Shown here in pieces: positions 24,210-33,165 of a stretch of 33,165 nucleotides of DNA (position 1 is the first letter of the stretch; every line of letters starts with the position of its first letter). The translations under genes were made by a program, and so were the position numbers. The notes beneath the pieces were generated by a model. That model saw only the letters and a list, made by a program, of their open reading frames with translations, ran no database searches and had not been told where the DNA came from. The DNA is from an uncultured Bacteroidia bacterium. Its GTDB lineage: Bacteria > Bacteroidota > Bacteroidia > Bacteroidales > Prolixibacteraceae. The stretch covers positions 1 to 33,165 of the forward strand of contig CAIVMQ010000125.1 in the NCBI GenBank assembly GCA_903907075.1, read 5' to 3'.

Positions 24210-24335
24210 TTGTACTCGTTTGCCTGATCCTCTCTCAAAAATTAATTTCAATCTTTTTTTATGAATCGCGAGTTTTGTTAAAACTTTTAAATGACTGAAA
24301 TGTTTATTTAATTATTCGTAAATTTTAAATTAAAT

Positions 24336-24962
24336 ATGAAATTTTCTCTCAATAGTAAAGATAACGTTGGTTATAGTAAAGTAGAAGTTTATAACGAAGA
24401 CAGGGTTCTTAAGATGGCGGAGCACTACCGTGAGATTCTTAAGCTATTAGGTGAAGATGCCGGTCGGGAAGGGTTGCTCCAGTCGCCTATGCGTATTGCT
24501 AAATCGATGCAATTTTTAACTCAGGGTTATAATATGGATCCCGATGAGATTTTAAAATCGGCCCTCTTCAAGGAGGATTATCGCCAGATGGTTATCGTTA
24601 AGGATATTGAGATCTACTCGCTCTGCGAACACCACATGCTGCCGTTTGTTGGAAAAGCTTATGTCGCCTATATTCCCAATGGATATATTACCGGATTGAG
24701 CAAGATTGCCCGTGTCGTTGAGGCCTACTCAAGACGCCTTCAGGTGCAGGAACGTCTGACAACACAGATCAAGGATTGTATTCAGAATGCACTGAACCCG
24801 CTCGGAGTAGCTGTTGTTATTGAGGCTAAGCATATGTGTATGAGTATGCGCGGTATTGAAAAGCAAAACTCAGTAACCACCACGTCCGATTTTACCGGCG
24901 CATTTCAGAAAGAGGCTACACGTCAGGAGTTTATTCGGTTGATATCGTCTAATTTGTCTTAG
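24336..24962 (+). CDS. folE: GTP cyclohydrolase I
   Basis: This 208-residue enzyme converts GTP to 7,8-dihydroneopterin triphosphate, the first step to folate and pterins. Zinc ligands C97 and H100 in [11 protein letters not shown] and C168 in KHMCMSMRG are present, with the same 71-residue spacing between the cysteines as in E. coli FolE (C110 to C181). Other signatures are [12 protein letters not shown] (45-56), [23 protein letters not shown] (112-134) and QERLTTQI (138-145). The N-terminal 20 residues are variable. It lies 126 bp after topB and 101 bp before fabD, with a separate promoter for the latter, so it is probably monocistronic. Confidence 0.95.
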   Translation: MKFSLNSKDNVGYSKVEVYNEDRVLKMAEHYREILKLLGEDAGREGLLQSPMRIAKSMQFLTQGYNMDPDEILKSALFKEDYRQMVIVKDIEIYSLCEHHMLPFVGKAYVAYIPNGYITGLSKIARVVEAYSRRLQVQERLTTQIKDCIQNALNPLGVAVVIEAKHMCMSMRGIEKQNSVTTTSDFTGAFQKEATRQEFIRLISSNLS

Positions 24963-25030
24963 ACCGAGAATTTTAGATTCAACTGCTCCGTAAAACCAGC
25001 TGCTCTCAAACTTCGTTTCGATGATTTTTG

Positions 25031-25038
25031 TACCTTTG
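25031..25038 (+). promoter_or_regulatory. -7 box before fabD
   Basis: TACCTTTG is an exact TAnnTTTG match 25 bp before the fabD ATG, giving a leader of about 19 nt. The -33 region has only an imperfect GTTTC. Confidence 0.5.
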
Positions 25039-25063
25039 TGCCCATAATCTATAGCTTAAAAGT

Positions 25064-25954
25064 ATGAAGGCATATGTTTTCCCCGGACAGGGTGCTCAGT
25101 TTGTCGGTATGGGTAAAGATCTATACGACAATTCAGTAATGGCTCGCGAGCTATTTGAGAAGGCCAATGAGATACTAGGTTTTCGAATCACCGATCTGAT
25201 GTTTTCGGGCACAGAAGAGGATCTTAGGCAAACCAAAGTTACACAGCCGGCAATATTTCTCCATTCTGTATTATTGGCCAAAACCCTTGGATCAAGCTTT
25301 ATGCCCGATATGGTTGCCGGTCATTCGTTGGGTGAATTTTCGGCTCTCGTTGCTTGTGGCGCCCTCTCCTTTGAAGATGGGCTGGCATTGGTGTCAAAAC
25401 GTGCTATCGCGATGCAAAAGGCGTGCGAAGCGGAACCCTCTACGATGGCTGCCATAGTAGGTCTTGAAGATGCGATTGTTGAAAAGATCTGCAGTGAGAT
25501 TGATGAAGTGGTGGTTCCCGCAAATTATAATTGTCCCGGACAACTTGTTATCTCAGGATCATTAAAAGGTATCGATGTGGCCTGTGAGAAACTTACAGAA
25601 GTCGGAGCCAAAAGAGCGATCAAGTTAAGTGTTGGCGGAGCATTCCACTCGCCCTTAATGGAGCCTGCACGCGCTGAGCTGGCAGAGGCTATAAACAATA
25701 CAAATTTCCATACGCCTGGTTGCCCGGTATATCAAAATGTAAACGCATCACCCCAAACGGATCCAGCGGTGATTAAGCAAAATCTTATTGCACAGTTAAC
25801 AGGCCCGGTTCGTTGGACACAATCGGTAACCAATATGATCGCCGATGGTTGTACCTTATTCACCGAAGTGGGTCCGGGTTCAGTTCTTCAGGGATTAGTG
25901 AAGAAAGTTGATCGCTCAATGGCTACTGCCGGGATCAATACTTATCAGGGATAA
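25064..25954 (+). CDS. fabD: Malonyl-CoA:ACP transacylase
   Basis: This 296-residue enzyme transfers malonyl from CoA to acyl carrier protein for fatty acid synthesis. It has PGQGAQFVGMG (7-17), the nucleophile S88 in GHSLGEFSAL, R113 in SKRAIAMQKA for malonate binding, catalytic H195 in GGAFHSPLM, and the conserved ending FTEVGPGSVLQGLVKK. Length and residues are complete. It is convergent with uraA, and the 204-bp spacer between them holds a three-copy repeat. A promoter box lies just upstream. Confidence 0.95.
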   Translation: MKAYVFPGQGAQFVGMGKDLYDNSVMARELFEKANEILGFRITDLMFSGTEEDLRQTKVTQPAIFLHSVLLAKTLGSSFMPDMVAGHSLGEFSALVACGALSFEDGLALVSKRAIAMQKACEAEPSTMAAIVGLEDAIVEKICSEIDEVVVPANYNCPGQLVISGSLKGIDVACEKLTEVGAKRAIKLSVGGAFHSPLMEPARAELAEAINNTNFHTPGCPVYQNVNASPQTDPAVIKQNLIAQLTGPVRWTQSVTNMIADGCTLFTEVGPGSVLQGLVKKVDRSMATAGINTYQG

Positions 25955-25968
25955 TTTCAAAATATTTT

Positions 25969-26161
25969 GCCACCAAAGCACCAAAACAAACTTCAAAGTC
26001 AATTTTGGTGTTTTTTTGTGCATTAGTGTTTTAGTGGCAACTTTTTTTAATTAAACTTCAAATTCAATTTTGGTGTTTTTTGTGCCTTAGTGCCTTTGTG
26101 GCATTTTTTTAACCAAACTTCAAATTCAATTTTGGTGGCTTAGTGGCAACTTTTTTAATTA
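25969..26161. repeat. GCCACCAAAGCACC-type three-copy repeat
   Basis: Three diverged copies begin AAACTTCAAA at 25988, 26053 and 26115 (spacings 65 and 62 bp). Each continues CAATTTTGGTG and, in the first two, TTTTTTGTGC..TTAGTG..TTTGTGGCA; the third is shortened by an internal deletion. A short inverted partner (GCCACCAAAGCACCAAAA) precedes the first copy. Phrases like GTGCCTTAGTGCCTTTGTGGCA recur in intergenic DNA of many Bacteroidetes and other bacteria. The repeat fills the convergent gap between fabD and uraA and its last bases include the uraA stop codon. It could supply transcript ends for both genes. Confidence 0.75.
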
Positions 26162-27448
26162 ACGCTCCTTATTCATTATTTTCAGTTTTGTCAATGACCA
26201 GAATATCAATGATAAAACGATGCCGATACTAGCCGCAAATGCCATCCCTTTTAGCTGAACCGCACCGATAGTAATACTTGCACCACTCACGCCAACAACA
26301 AAGGTTATTGCTCCTAGCACCATAGTACTGTTTTTACTGAAGTCGACTTTCTGCTCAACAAACATGCGAAAACCCTGAACTGCGATTACCCCATATAATA
26401 GCATGGTAATTCCGCCCATTACGGGGGATGGAATCGTCGATATGGCAGCCGATATTTTTCCGATACACGAGAAGCCAATCGCCAACAGTGCAGCACCCCG
26501 AATGATCCATACCGAATAGACGCGTGTGATGGCCATAACGCCGATATTTTCGCCGTAGGTAGTATTGGGTGGAGATCCGGTAAATCCGGATAATACGTTG
26601 CTTATTCCGTCTCCTAATAACGAACGGTGTAGTCCAGGATCTTTCATAAGGTTTGATTCGGTGATTTTTCCCGTGACGATTAAATGACTGATATGCTCTG
26701 CCAGCACCACAAGGCAGGCAGGTGCGATAATCAGGATCGCCTTTACATCGAAAACAGGTGACTGAAATTTAGGGATTGCAAACCAAGCTGCATTGGCTAT
26801 AATTGTTGTGTCGACCATTCCAACGACAAGGGCGAGGAGATATCCTGCGATGACTGCAACTAGGATTGGAATCACCTGCATAAATCCGCGGAAAAGCACT
26901 GAGCCAATAATTCCGATGCAGAGGGTGAACATCGAAACGAGCACTACATTAGGACCTGCAGCAAATGGAGCTACAACCTGACCCACAGCTGTTGGCCACG
27001 GGGCAAGTCCGGCTTGTTGCGCGGCTACAGGAGCTAGCTCAAGTCCGATGATGGCTACGACAGCCCCCATTACAGCAGGGGGCATTACGATGTCGATCCA
27101 TTTGATCCCCCATGTTTTGACCACATACGAGATTACGATAAAGAATAATCCAAAGAAGATAAATCCCGACTGTGCATGACTAAAGCCGCTGTATGGGCTT
27201 ATAATAAGCAGTGTGGGGGCTATAAATGCAAAGCTGGACCCCAGGTAGGCAGGAATGCCCCCTTTGGTAACCCAGGAATAAATCAATGTGCCAATACCAT
27301 TCATCAATAGCGCGATTGCAGGATCAATCCCCAATAGGATAGGGACGAGGATTGTTGCGCCAAACATGGCTGTTAGATGTTGGAAACTTAGCGGCAAACT
27401 CTCCAGAATTGGAAGTTTTTCGTGGATACCGATAATTCGTCTTTTCAT
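26159..27448 (-). CDS. uraA: Uracil/xanthine permease (NCS2)
   Basis: This 429-residue protein is an NCS2 nucleobase:cation symporter of the UraA/PyrP type with about 14 membrane segments. Typical parts are LPLSFQHLTAMFGATILVP (about 19-37) with the family QH motif, GTLIYSWVTKGGIPAYLGSSFAFI (about 53-76), the substrate-site region LVVLAEHISHLIVTG (about 241-255, with the conserved glutamate) and SPPNTTYGENIGVMAIT (about 291-307). It should import uracil, although xanthine or urate relatives share the fold. It is monocistronic as far as can be seen and convergent with fabD. Confidence 0.88.
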   Translation of the reverse strand: MKRRIIGIHEKLPILESLPLSFQHLTAMFGATILVPILLGIDPAIALLMNGIGTLIYSWVTKGGIPAYLGSSFAFIAPTLLIISPYSGFSHAQSGFIFFGLFFIVISYVVKTWGIKWIDIVMPPAVMGAVVAIIGLELAPVAAQQAGLAPWPTAVGQVVAPFAAGPNVVLVSMFTLCIGIIGSVLFRGFMQVIPILVAVIAGYLLALVVGMVDTTIIANAAWFAIPKFQSPVFDVKAILIIAPACLVVLAEHISHLIVTGKITESNLMKDPGLHRSLLGDGISNVLSGFTGSPPNTTYGENIGVMAITRVYSVWIIRGAALLAIGFSCIGKISAAISTIPSPVMGGITMLLYGVIAVQGFRMFVEQKVDFSKNSTMVLGAITFVVGVSGASITIGAVQLKGMAFAASIGIVLSLIFWSLTKLKIMNKER

Positions 27449-27629
27449 ACGTGAATCTTTTTTAGTTCAGAGTAAAGTTGATTGAATTAGTGGTTAATGC
27501 GAAGTGAAAGTAGTGATTGTTTTTAAATATCAGAGTGGTGATCGGATATAGAGTAGAATGGAATTTGAGTTGTCTCCTAGTTTTTCGAATAACCGATCGA
27601 AACGGCCATTCATAAACTATGCTAAACAA

Positions 27630-27659
27630 AGAAGACAGGTCTGATAGGACCTGTCTTCT
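27630..27659 (-). terminator. Terminator of the susC-susD operon
   Basis: AGAAGACAGGTC (27630-27641) pairs perfectly over 12 bp with GACCTGTCTTCT (27648-27659) across a 6-nt loop. On the minus strand the stem is followed by TTTGTTT, and it lies 32 bp beyond the susD stop. Confidence 0.8.
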
Positions 27660-27691
27660 AAAGAATATATTCGATGTAGTTTGTTTTCGAA

Positions 27692-29329
27692 CTACTTAAT
27701 CAGCCACATTTTTGAGTATTCGTTATCTCCTTTATCTAATTTTGAAACTGCACTTGAATAGTTTTGTGCGTTGTTTGCCGATTCAGATTCAGGATATCTC
27801 AAGCGTAATGGGAAAGCATTCAGACCATTTGCAAGTTTGCCATTATGTTGAATTGCAGGAATACCTGTTCTGCGAAGGTCGCTATAAGCTTCAACTCCCA
27901 TCATAAATAATCCAAGCCATTTCTGTAATCCGATCTTAGCGAGCTTTTCTTCGTTTGTACCTGATGCAGGGAATTTAGCAGCAGCATTGTTGAAGTAACC
28001 ACCCGGAAGTGATTGGCCCCATCTGTTCATTGCTAATTCAACACCTCTTTTGTACAATGCCTCAGCATCAACGCCAGAAACATACCCTTTTACAGCCGCT
28101 TCTGCAAGTAAGAAATGGACTTCGTCGGCCTGAATTACAGTTGCCTTAATTAATGGGTGTGCATTTTGATTTAATAATTTCGAGAATGTCGATACTTTAT
28201 AATTCCATTTAGTATCCGGGAAGTCATAACTTCCGTTTGCATACAATACTTCAGCATACATACCAACTTCGTAACCTGCATATAAGGTTAGGGAATCCTG
28301 AATAGCATAAGCAACATTGTTTAACAGCGGATTGCTTCTGTCGATATACTCCCATGTTGAGGTGTAAGAAAATCCATTAGGATCTGTCGTATTCACTTCA
28401 ACTCCATTGTTACTCGGATTGTTTGTCCATGGTTTTTCAAGTGGAGCAACCCAAACATGCAGACGACTGTCGTTAAGTATTTTCAAGGTATCCACGAGGG
28501 TTTTTGAAGGACGCATAATCAGGTAGTTTTGCTGGAAAGGCATATTCGAACTTCCCATAGGCCATGAATAGGTTACATCGCCAGTCTTATATTCGATTGC
28601 GGCATTTTCAGAATTAGCTGTTATAAGTGGTAACGCAGCAACAGCAGCAATCTCACTTGCACCGTTTGGTAGACTCTTTACAGATCTCATTAGTAAGCGT
28701 AAACGCAATGAATTTGATAATTTAATCCATTTTGATTTATCTCCGCCGTACATGATATCATAAGTCTGATCGATCTCTTCAGTACCATCTGTAAGCAATT
28801 GTGTTGCATCCTTAAGGTCTTGAATTAATGCAGGGTAGATATCTTTCTGCTCATCAAATTTAGGGAAAAGGATTCCATCCTGTCCACGTAAACCCTCTGA
28901 ATAATACATATCCCCATATAGGTCAGTAGCTGTAGACCATAGTAAGGTTTTAAATACCACGAAGATCCCTTCGTAGTTTTTCAACCCTTTTTTATGAACG
29001 TCGTTAATCGCTGCCTGAACTAATTTAATCTGGGCTGTTAAGTTATACAATTCAGAATTTGGCTTTGAAAAATTCTTATAGATATTATCATCCGAATTTC
29101 TGTTTCCTTGCATAAACTGAACTGCAGTGGCAAGCATCTTATTGCTCGCACCACCTTCTGCCTGGTAAACAAAGGTTGATTTTTGAATTACGGATGATAA
29201 TAGTAAACTAGGAGTAGCGGACTCAAGAGCATCTCTTTTTTGTAAGATTTCATCTTTTCTAAGCAGCTGTTTTTCACACGCTGTAAAGATAAAGAGTGAA
29301 AGGAGTAATAGTGATATCTGTTTTTTCAT
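27692..29329 (-). CDS. SusD-like outer-membrane lipoprotein
   Basis: This 545-residue surface lipoprotein (lipobox ending at C18, FIFTACEKQ) belongs to the SusD-like_2 / SusD-RagB group. Characteristic segments are the TPR-like helices with ATDLYGDMYYSEGL, FPKFDEQKDIYPALIQDLKDA, and GGDKSKWIKLSNSLRLRLLMR. SusD proteins form the lid on their SusC partner and capture ligand for import. The start at 29329 gives a proper lipoprotein signal; seven codons further upstream another ATG would overlap the susC stop. The gap to susC is 20 bp, so they are one operon, ended by the hairpin at 27630-27659. The ligand is unknown, and this group is not always tied to polysaccharide. Confidence 0.9.
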   Translation of the reverse strand: MKKQISLLLLSLFIFTACEKQLLRKDEILQKRDALESATPSLLLSSVIQKSTFVYQAEGGASNKMLATAVQFMQGNRNSDDNIYKNFSKPNSELYNLTAQIKLVQAAINDVHKKGLKNYEGIFVVFKTLLWSTATDLYGDMYYSEGLRGQDGILFPKFDEQKDIYPALIQDLKDATQLLTDGTEEIDQTYDIMYGGDKSKWIKLSNSLRLRLLMRSVKSLPNGASEIAAVAALPLITANSENAAIEYKTGDVTYSWPMGSSNMPFQQNYLIMRPSKTLVDTLKILNDSRLHVWVAPLEKPWTNNPSNNGVEVNTTDPNGFSYTSTWEYIDRSNPLLNNVAYAIQDSLTLYAGYEVGMYAEVLYANGSYDFPDTKWNYKVSTFSKLLNQNAHPLIKATVIQADEVHFLLAEAAVKGYVSGVDAEALYKRGVELAMNRWGQSLPGGYFNNAAAKFPASGTNEEKLAKIGLQKWLGLFMMGVEAYSDLRRTGIPAIQHNGKLANGLNAFPLRLRYPESESANNAQNYSSAVSKLDKGDNEYSKMWLIK

Positions 29330-29349
29330 AATTGCAATAAATTTAAGCA

Positions 29350-32300
29350 TTAAAAATCAAACGATACTTTGAAACCATAAGAAGCGATTGAAGGCATTGC
29401 CTTACCTACGATTCCTTGATTTACGCCGATACCTTCAAAAGCTGATTCCGGATCAACGTTCCGTGGTCCATTATTCCATTGGAAAAGGTTTCTTCCAACA
29501 AAACCAACTACTATATTTTCAACTTTTAATTTGGAGGTGATACTTGTTGGCAAAGTATAGTCTAAAGTAACCTCTCTCAATTTAAAGTTTGTTGCATCAC
29601 GAATCAGTGATTGTGTGAAATCCCATACCTGAGCACCTAAGATGTAAGGAGGGAAACCATAAAGGGTAGCTAAAGGATCTTCACCATTTACTAAATAGTC
29701 AGCATCGTTGGTAGGATTTCCACCAGGTTTTAGCCAAACACCCTTGATGTAACATGCATCCTGAGGAACTGCATCCGTACCATAAGAGGCGAATGTACTT
29801 ACAAGGTCAGCCATATTTGGATATTTCATATCCGCAGCATTTGGCCATACAAGACCACCTGATTCCGCGTCACGACCACCGACAGTATATGGATTAGGTC
29901 CGTTTACTTTGTCTCCAATAGACATTAACGAGTGACCGTTTGTAACGGCACGACGCTCGATGTTTGAGATATATGAGCCACCCATGCGAAGACTTCCTAC
30001 CATACCTAATCTAAAGTTCTTATACTTTACAGAAGTGTGGGTACCCAGAATGAAATCCGGATTGTAGTTGCCAATTGGTTTGCGGTCTTTTTCTGATTCT
30101 GAATATTTCCACATCCCATTATCATCCAATACCATCATACCAGCATACTTGCTTGTTGTAGGCATCGTTTCGAATGTTAGTCTGTTGTACATTGTTCCAA
30201 TACGTTCTCCTTCTGATAAACGGAGGTACACGTTAGGACCGTTACCATAGAAAGTATATCCGTTAGGAACATATGATTTTGAAAGTTCTGTGATTTTTGA
30301 ATCCACTTTACTGAAGTTAAAACCAAATTCCCAGTTCCAATCTTTACTCCGAACAGGAACAAAATTAAGAGAGAACTCAAAACCCTTTGCTTCAACAGTT
30401 CCTACATTAGTTAACATACCACCATACCCAATTGCTGGTGATGTGGGGATATTTCCTTGTTGGTTTTTATGTGTTTTCTTGTATACGGTAAACTCAGCAG
30501 ATACACGACGATCAAGAACCGCAACATCAAAACCACCCTCAATCGAGGTGGTAACCTCAGCCTTAATATTTGGATCAACAAGAGAACCTCCGATATTTAC
30601 AATCTTGGTACTTCCGTAGTCAATCGGACTAAAGCTATAGGTGTTGTTACTACGTGGGGTTCCAATACCATGACCAACCTGAGCAATACCGCCTCTTAGT
30701 TTAAGAAGATTAATAGCTTCAGGTAGTGTGAATGTTGTAGACGGCAACCAGCTTAAAGAGGCTGATGGGTAGAAATGGTGGTTTTTATCCTCTTCGAGAA
30801 TACCACTCATATCATAACGTCCTGAAACATCCATAAACACTTGACTTGCATAGCCTAACTGACCTGTAGCATAGCCACTCTGTGATTTTCCGATACCCCA
30901 TCCGCTGCTTGCGGTTAAGGTGTTGGCAACAGCATTACCCAAAGAGTAATCATTTACCCGTACAAGTTTCTCTGCATTTGCATAAGTGCTGTATGATTGA
31001 CCGTATGCATAGTTGTAACCTACAGTGGCATTTGTTGAGAATTTACCAAAGTCTTTGTTCCAAATTAACATCAAGTCATTTTGTACATTTAAACCACTTG
31101 CTGAGGTAACAGTATATTTACCATCTTTCTTATCTGAATCGGTAAATCCTTTCGCACGTTTGTATTCATAATTGTCTCCATTGTAGTCAATACCTGAACG
31201 AACCATGAATTTAAGAGGTTTGATGATCTCGTAATCCAACTGTACTTTTCCAAAGAAATTGTCTTTGCGATATGTATTCGTCTCAGCATAAGCGTACATA
31301 TATGGGTTATCTAATTTTGGAGAACCATCATTTTCATAAAAAGGTGCATTCTGACGAAGTCCTTCATATCCTGTCTTCCAGATGTTGCGCATCTCTTTGA
31401 TAGGCTGCATTGTTGCAAGGAAATCCATGGTAATTATTTCAACTACATCACTGTTTTGTGAAGTCTTATTGGGTGTAAATTGTCCCATATAATTACTGTT
31501 CACAGATATTTTTAATTTCTTGGTGATGTTGTATTCTGCGCTCAAGTTTGCATTCATACGATCGGTTTGGTTATTTGGCATAACACCGACATTTGACATC
31601 TTACCCATTGAAAAACGGAATGCACCATCTTTATAATTACCGGCAACACTAACATTGTAATTGCGGGTTGCTCCGGTTTGCATAAACTCTTGAAGTCTGT
31701 TTTCACGGGTTGCAGCATAAGGAATTGTTTCGATACGTTGCGTTAAAGTATTATAGCGATCGATAGTCGCATCGGTGAAATCAGCAAATTTTGCTCCCCA
31801 GTCATATCCCATACCCGGAATCAAATAGTTTGAACGTGCTCCATCACCATATAATTGCTGATTTTTAAAGAAGTTATACGGTTTATCCCATACCATAGAG
31901 GTATTAACAGAAACGCCAATTCCTTTTTTTCCTGCTTTACCCGATTTTGTTGTGATCATGATAACGCCATTTCCTGCAGCAGAACCATAAAGAGCTCCTG
32001 CACTGGCACCTTTCAAGATATTAATACTCTCGATATCTTCTGGATTTAATTGAGAAAGAAGGTTGCCAAAGTCAGCACCATTCTGATTCTCTACCGCGGT
32101 AGTCCCTAATGGAATCCCATCAACAACAAATAGTGGCTGTGCTGCCATCGATGAACTAGAAAGATTTAAACTGGTCGCTCCACGAATCGTTACAAATACA
32201 GAACCCGCAGGATCAGTGCTCGAAGAGGTGAAATTAACCCCACTTACACGACCATCTAACGATTTAAGGACGTTTGAACCAGCACCTCTCACGAGTTCGT

Positions 32301-32688
32301 CGCTTTTAACTTCAGATACAGAATAAGCTAACGACTTCTTCTCACGCGAGATTCCTAGTGCAGTTACTACAACTTCATTTACACCGATTACCTTTGAAGC
32401 AAGAGAGATGTCTAACTTACGTTGATTACCAACGGCGATCTCTTTCGACTCTAGTCCAATGAATGATAAAACCAACGTAGCATTGTTCCCAACTGAAAGT
32501 GAGAATTTTCCGTCCGTATCGGTTACTGTACCATTTGTAGTCCCTTTAACTACTACACTGACACCAGGTAAAAACTGACCCGTATCATCCTTGACACTTC
32601 CCGTAACAACATTTTGCGCGAAGAGATTGTGAGTCATCACAACAAAAAAGCACAGCAACATTGCTTTAAGCAATTTCCTTTTCATCAT
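29350..32688 (-). CDS. SusC/RagA-type TonB-dependent transporter
   Basis: This 1112-residue outer-membrane transporter has a signal peptide (about 1-25, ending NLFAQ), a carboxypeptidase-regulatory-like domain (about 27-100: VTGSVKDDTGQFLPGVSVVVKGT), a plug domain (about 103-240, with VNEVVVTALGISREKKSLAYSV, GRVSGVNF and SINILKGASAGALYGSAAGNGVIMI), and a long beta-barrel ending in the aromatic C-terminus SYGFKVSFDF. It imports ligand delivered by its SusD partner, using TonB energy. The two consecutive ATG codons at 32688 and 32685 are both possible starts. No regulator gene (hybrid sensor or sigma/anti-sigma) follows in this window; one may lie beyond the right edge. Confidence 0.94.
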   Translation of the reverse strand: MMKRKLLKAMLLCFFVVMTHNLFAQNVVTGSVKDDTGQFLPGVSVVVKGTTNGTVTDTDGKFSLSVGNNATLVLSFIGLESKEIAVGNQRKLDISLASKVIGVNEVVVTALGISREKKSLAYSVSEVKSDELVRGAGSNVLKSLDGRVSGVNFTSSSTDPAGSVFVTIRGATSLNLSSSSMAAQPLFVVDGIPLGTTAVENQNGADFGNLLSQLNPEDIESINILKGASAGALYGSAAGNGVIMITTKSGKAGKKGIGVSVNTSMVWDKPYNFFKNQQLYGDGARSNYLIPGMGYDWGAKFADFTDATIDRYNTLTQRIETIPYAATRENRLQEFMQTGATRNYNVSVAGNYKDGAFRFSMGKMSNVGVMPNNQTDRMNANLSAEYNITKKLKISVNSNYMGQFTPNKTSQNSDVVEIITMDFLATMQPIKEMRNIWKTGYEGLRQNAPFYENDGSPKLDNPYMYAYAETNTYRKDNFFGKVQLDYEIIKPLKFMVRSGIDYNGDNYEYKRAKGFTDSDKKDGKYTVTSASGLNVQNDLMLIWNKDFGKFSTNATVGYNYAYGQSYSTYANAEKLVRVNDYSLGNAVANTLTASSGWGIGKSQSGYATGQLGYASQVFMDVSGRYDMSGILEEDKNHHFYPSASLSWLPSTTFTLPEAINLLKLRGGIAQVGHGIGTPRSNNTYSFSPIDYGSTKIVNIGGSLVDPNIKAEVTTSIEGGFDVAVLDRRVSAEFTVYKKTHKNQQGNIPTSPAIGYGGMLTNVGTVEAKGFEFSLNFVPVRSKDWNWEFGFNFSKVDSKITELSKSYVPNGYTFYGNGPNVYLRLSEGERIGTMYNRLTFETMPTTSKYAGMMVLDDNGMWKYSESEKDRKPIGNYNPDFILGTHTSVKYKNFRLGMVGSLRMGGSYISNIERRAVTNGHSLMSIGDKVNGPNPYTVGGRDAESGGLVWPNAADMKYPNMADLVSTFASYGTDAVPQDACYIKGVWLKPGGNPTNDADYLVNGEDPLATLYGFPPYILGAQVWDFTQSLIRDATNFKLREVTLDYTLPTSITSKLKVENIVVGFVGRNLFQWNNGPRNVDPESAFEGIGVNQGIVGKAMPSIASYGFKVSFDF

Positions 32689-33165
32689 AAATAATTTTTG
32701 TTAGTTGTAATAATTGCTAAATCTTTAAAATAAAAGAGTTATAAATGATTCTTTTGATAATTAGATCACTGAATTTATGAAACATTAAAGACTAAAAACC
32801 TCCCGTTTCTTAATTCAATTAATAATTGGCAATATTAGTTAAAAAACATTAAAACAAATTGGTCTTATGTTTTATTTTTTAATTTATTTTTCGACCTCCG
32901 AGTTATTCGATTCTCCATAAATAGCAAATCAACCTATTATGATTTTATTAACTTTCATAAGTTTTCTGTTGGATTGAATAATCCTATTTTGACTTTATTT
33001 TTTTTCGTCCTTTTACGCTGTTTTTTGCCGATTTCTATGCCGATAAATAATTGAAGTTTATTCCGATAACCAGGCTTTTTAGTTTCCCTTAAATTATTCT
33101 GTAATCTTTGGATGTATCGACAAGAATATTTCCTAAAATTGCATCGGAATAAACAACAAGAAATA
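32689..33165. other. AT-rich leader upstream of susC
   Basis: This gene-free 477 bp, very rich in A and T, should contain the susC promoter on the minus strand, but I found no TAnnTTTG match. A 12-bp perfect inverted repeat, GTTTATTCCGAT (33056-33067) and ATCGGAATAAAC (33143-33154), lies at the right end. A related GCCGATAAATAA occurs at 33039-33050. No coding frame is supported. Confidence 0.5.

Noticed and set aside
27692..32688. SusC/SusD pair as the transporter of the arabinogalactan locus
   Set aside because: It is separated by about 9 kb of housekeeping and metal genes, is on its own operon, and its SusD type is not specific for glycans; no sequence evidence links the two.

Overview
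The window comes from a low-GC, glycan-degrading member of the Bacteroidota. The evidence is a SusC/SusD pair, several lipoprotein or secreted glycoside hydrolases, -7 promoter boxes of the Bacteroidetes type (TAnnTTTG), few Shine-Dalgarno sites, and Bacteroidetes-style housekeeping genes. I cannot name the genus from sequence alone.

Region by region. (1) Bases 1-915 carry no credible gene. They hold a striking array of 33 octamers (TCGT plus four variable bases, 3-266), a nest of REP-like hairpins (410-640), and a tandem array of about 65-bp units (641-915). The last unit seems to serve as the terminator of a minus-strand CBM9-like secreted protein (923-2008). (2) Bases 2332-6613 form a plus-strand operon for a membrane redox complex: tetraheme cytochrome c, a Tat-exported four-cluster ferredoxin, an NrfD-type quinone subunit, and a large DUF2339-like membrane protein. 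It resembles the Cbc4 (CbcSTU) type of menaquinol:cytochrome c module and has no catalytic subunit beside it. (3) Bases 6667-18734 are a carbohydrate locus. On the minus strand are GH36 alpha-galactosidase, GH95, a phytanoyl-CoA-dioxygenase-like oxygenase, GH127 beta-L-arabinofuranosidase, and an AAA/DUF4143 ATPase whose stop overlaps the GH127 start. On the plus strand are GH51 alpha-L-arabinofuranosidase and GH53 endo-galactanase. A relic of a glycosidase C-terminus lies between the two blocks. (4) Bases 18770-21712 hold a DUF3820 gene coupled to an unrecognised gene, an SO_0444-type Cu/Zn permease with a fused HMA domain and an operator-like palindrome, and a TonB-like protein. (5) Bases 21837-27448 are housekeeping: topB, folE, fabD and uraA, with a GCCACCAAAGCACC-type repeat between the convergent fabD and uraA. 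(6) Bases 27692-32688 are a susC/susD pair, followed by an AT-rich leader of 477 bp with a 12-bp inverted repeat at its far end.

How the genes fit together. The glycosidases point to arabinose- and galactose-rich pectin side chains (type I arabinogalactan, arabinan) or arabinosylated cell-wall glycoproteins. GH53 would cut the galactan backbone, GH51 and GH127 would remove alpha- and beta-arabinofuranose, GH36 alpha-galactose, and GH95 terminal L-fucose or L-galactose. No SusC/SusD pair sits within that locus; the pair in this window is about 9 kb away and of the SusD-like_2 type, so a functional link is not shown. The cytochrome operon is the least expected part of the window.
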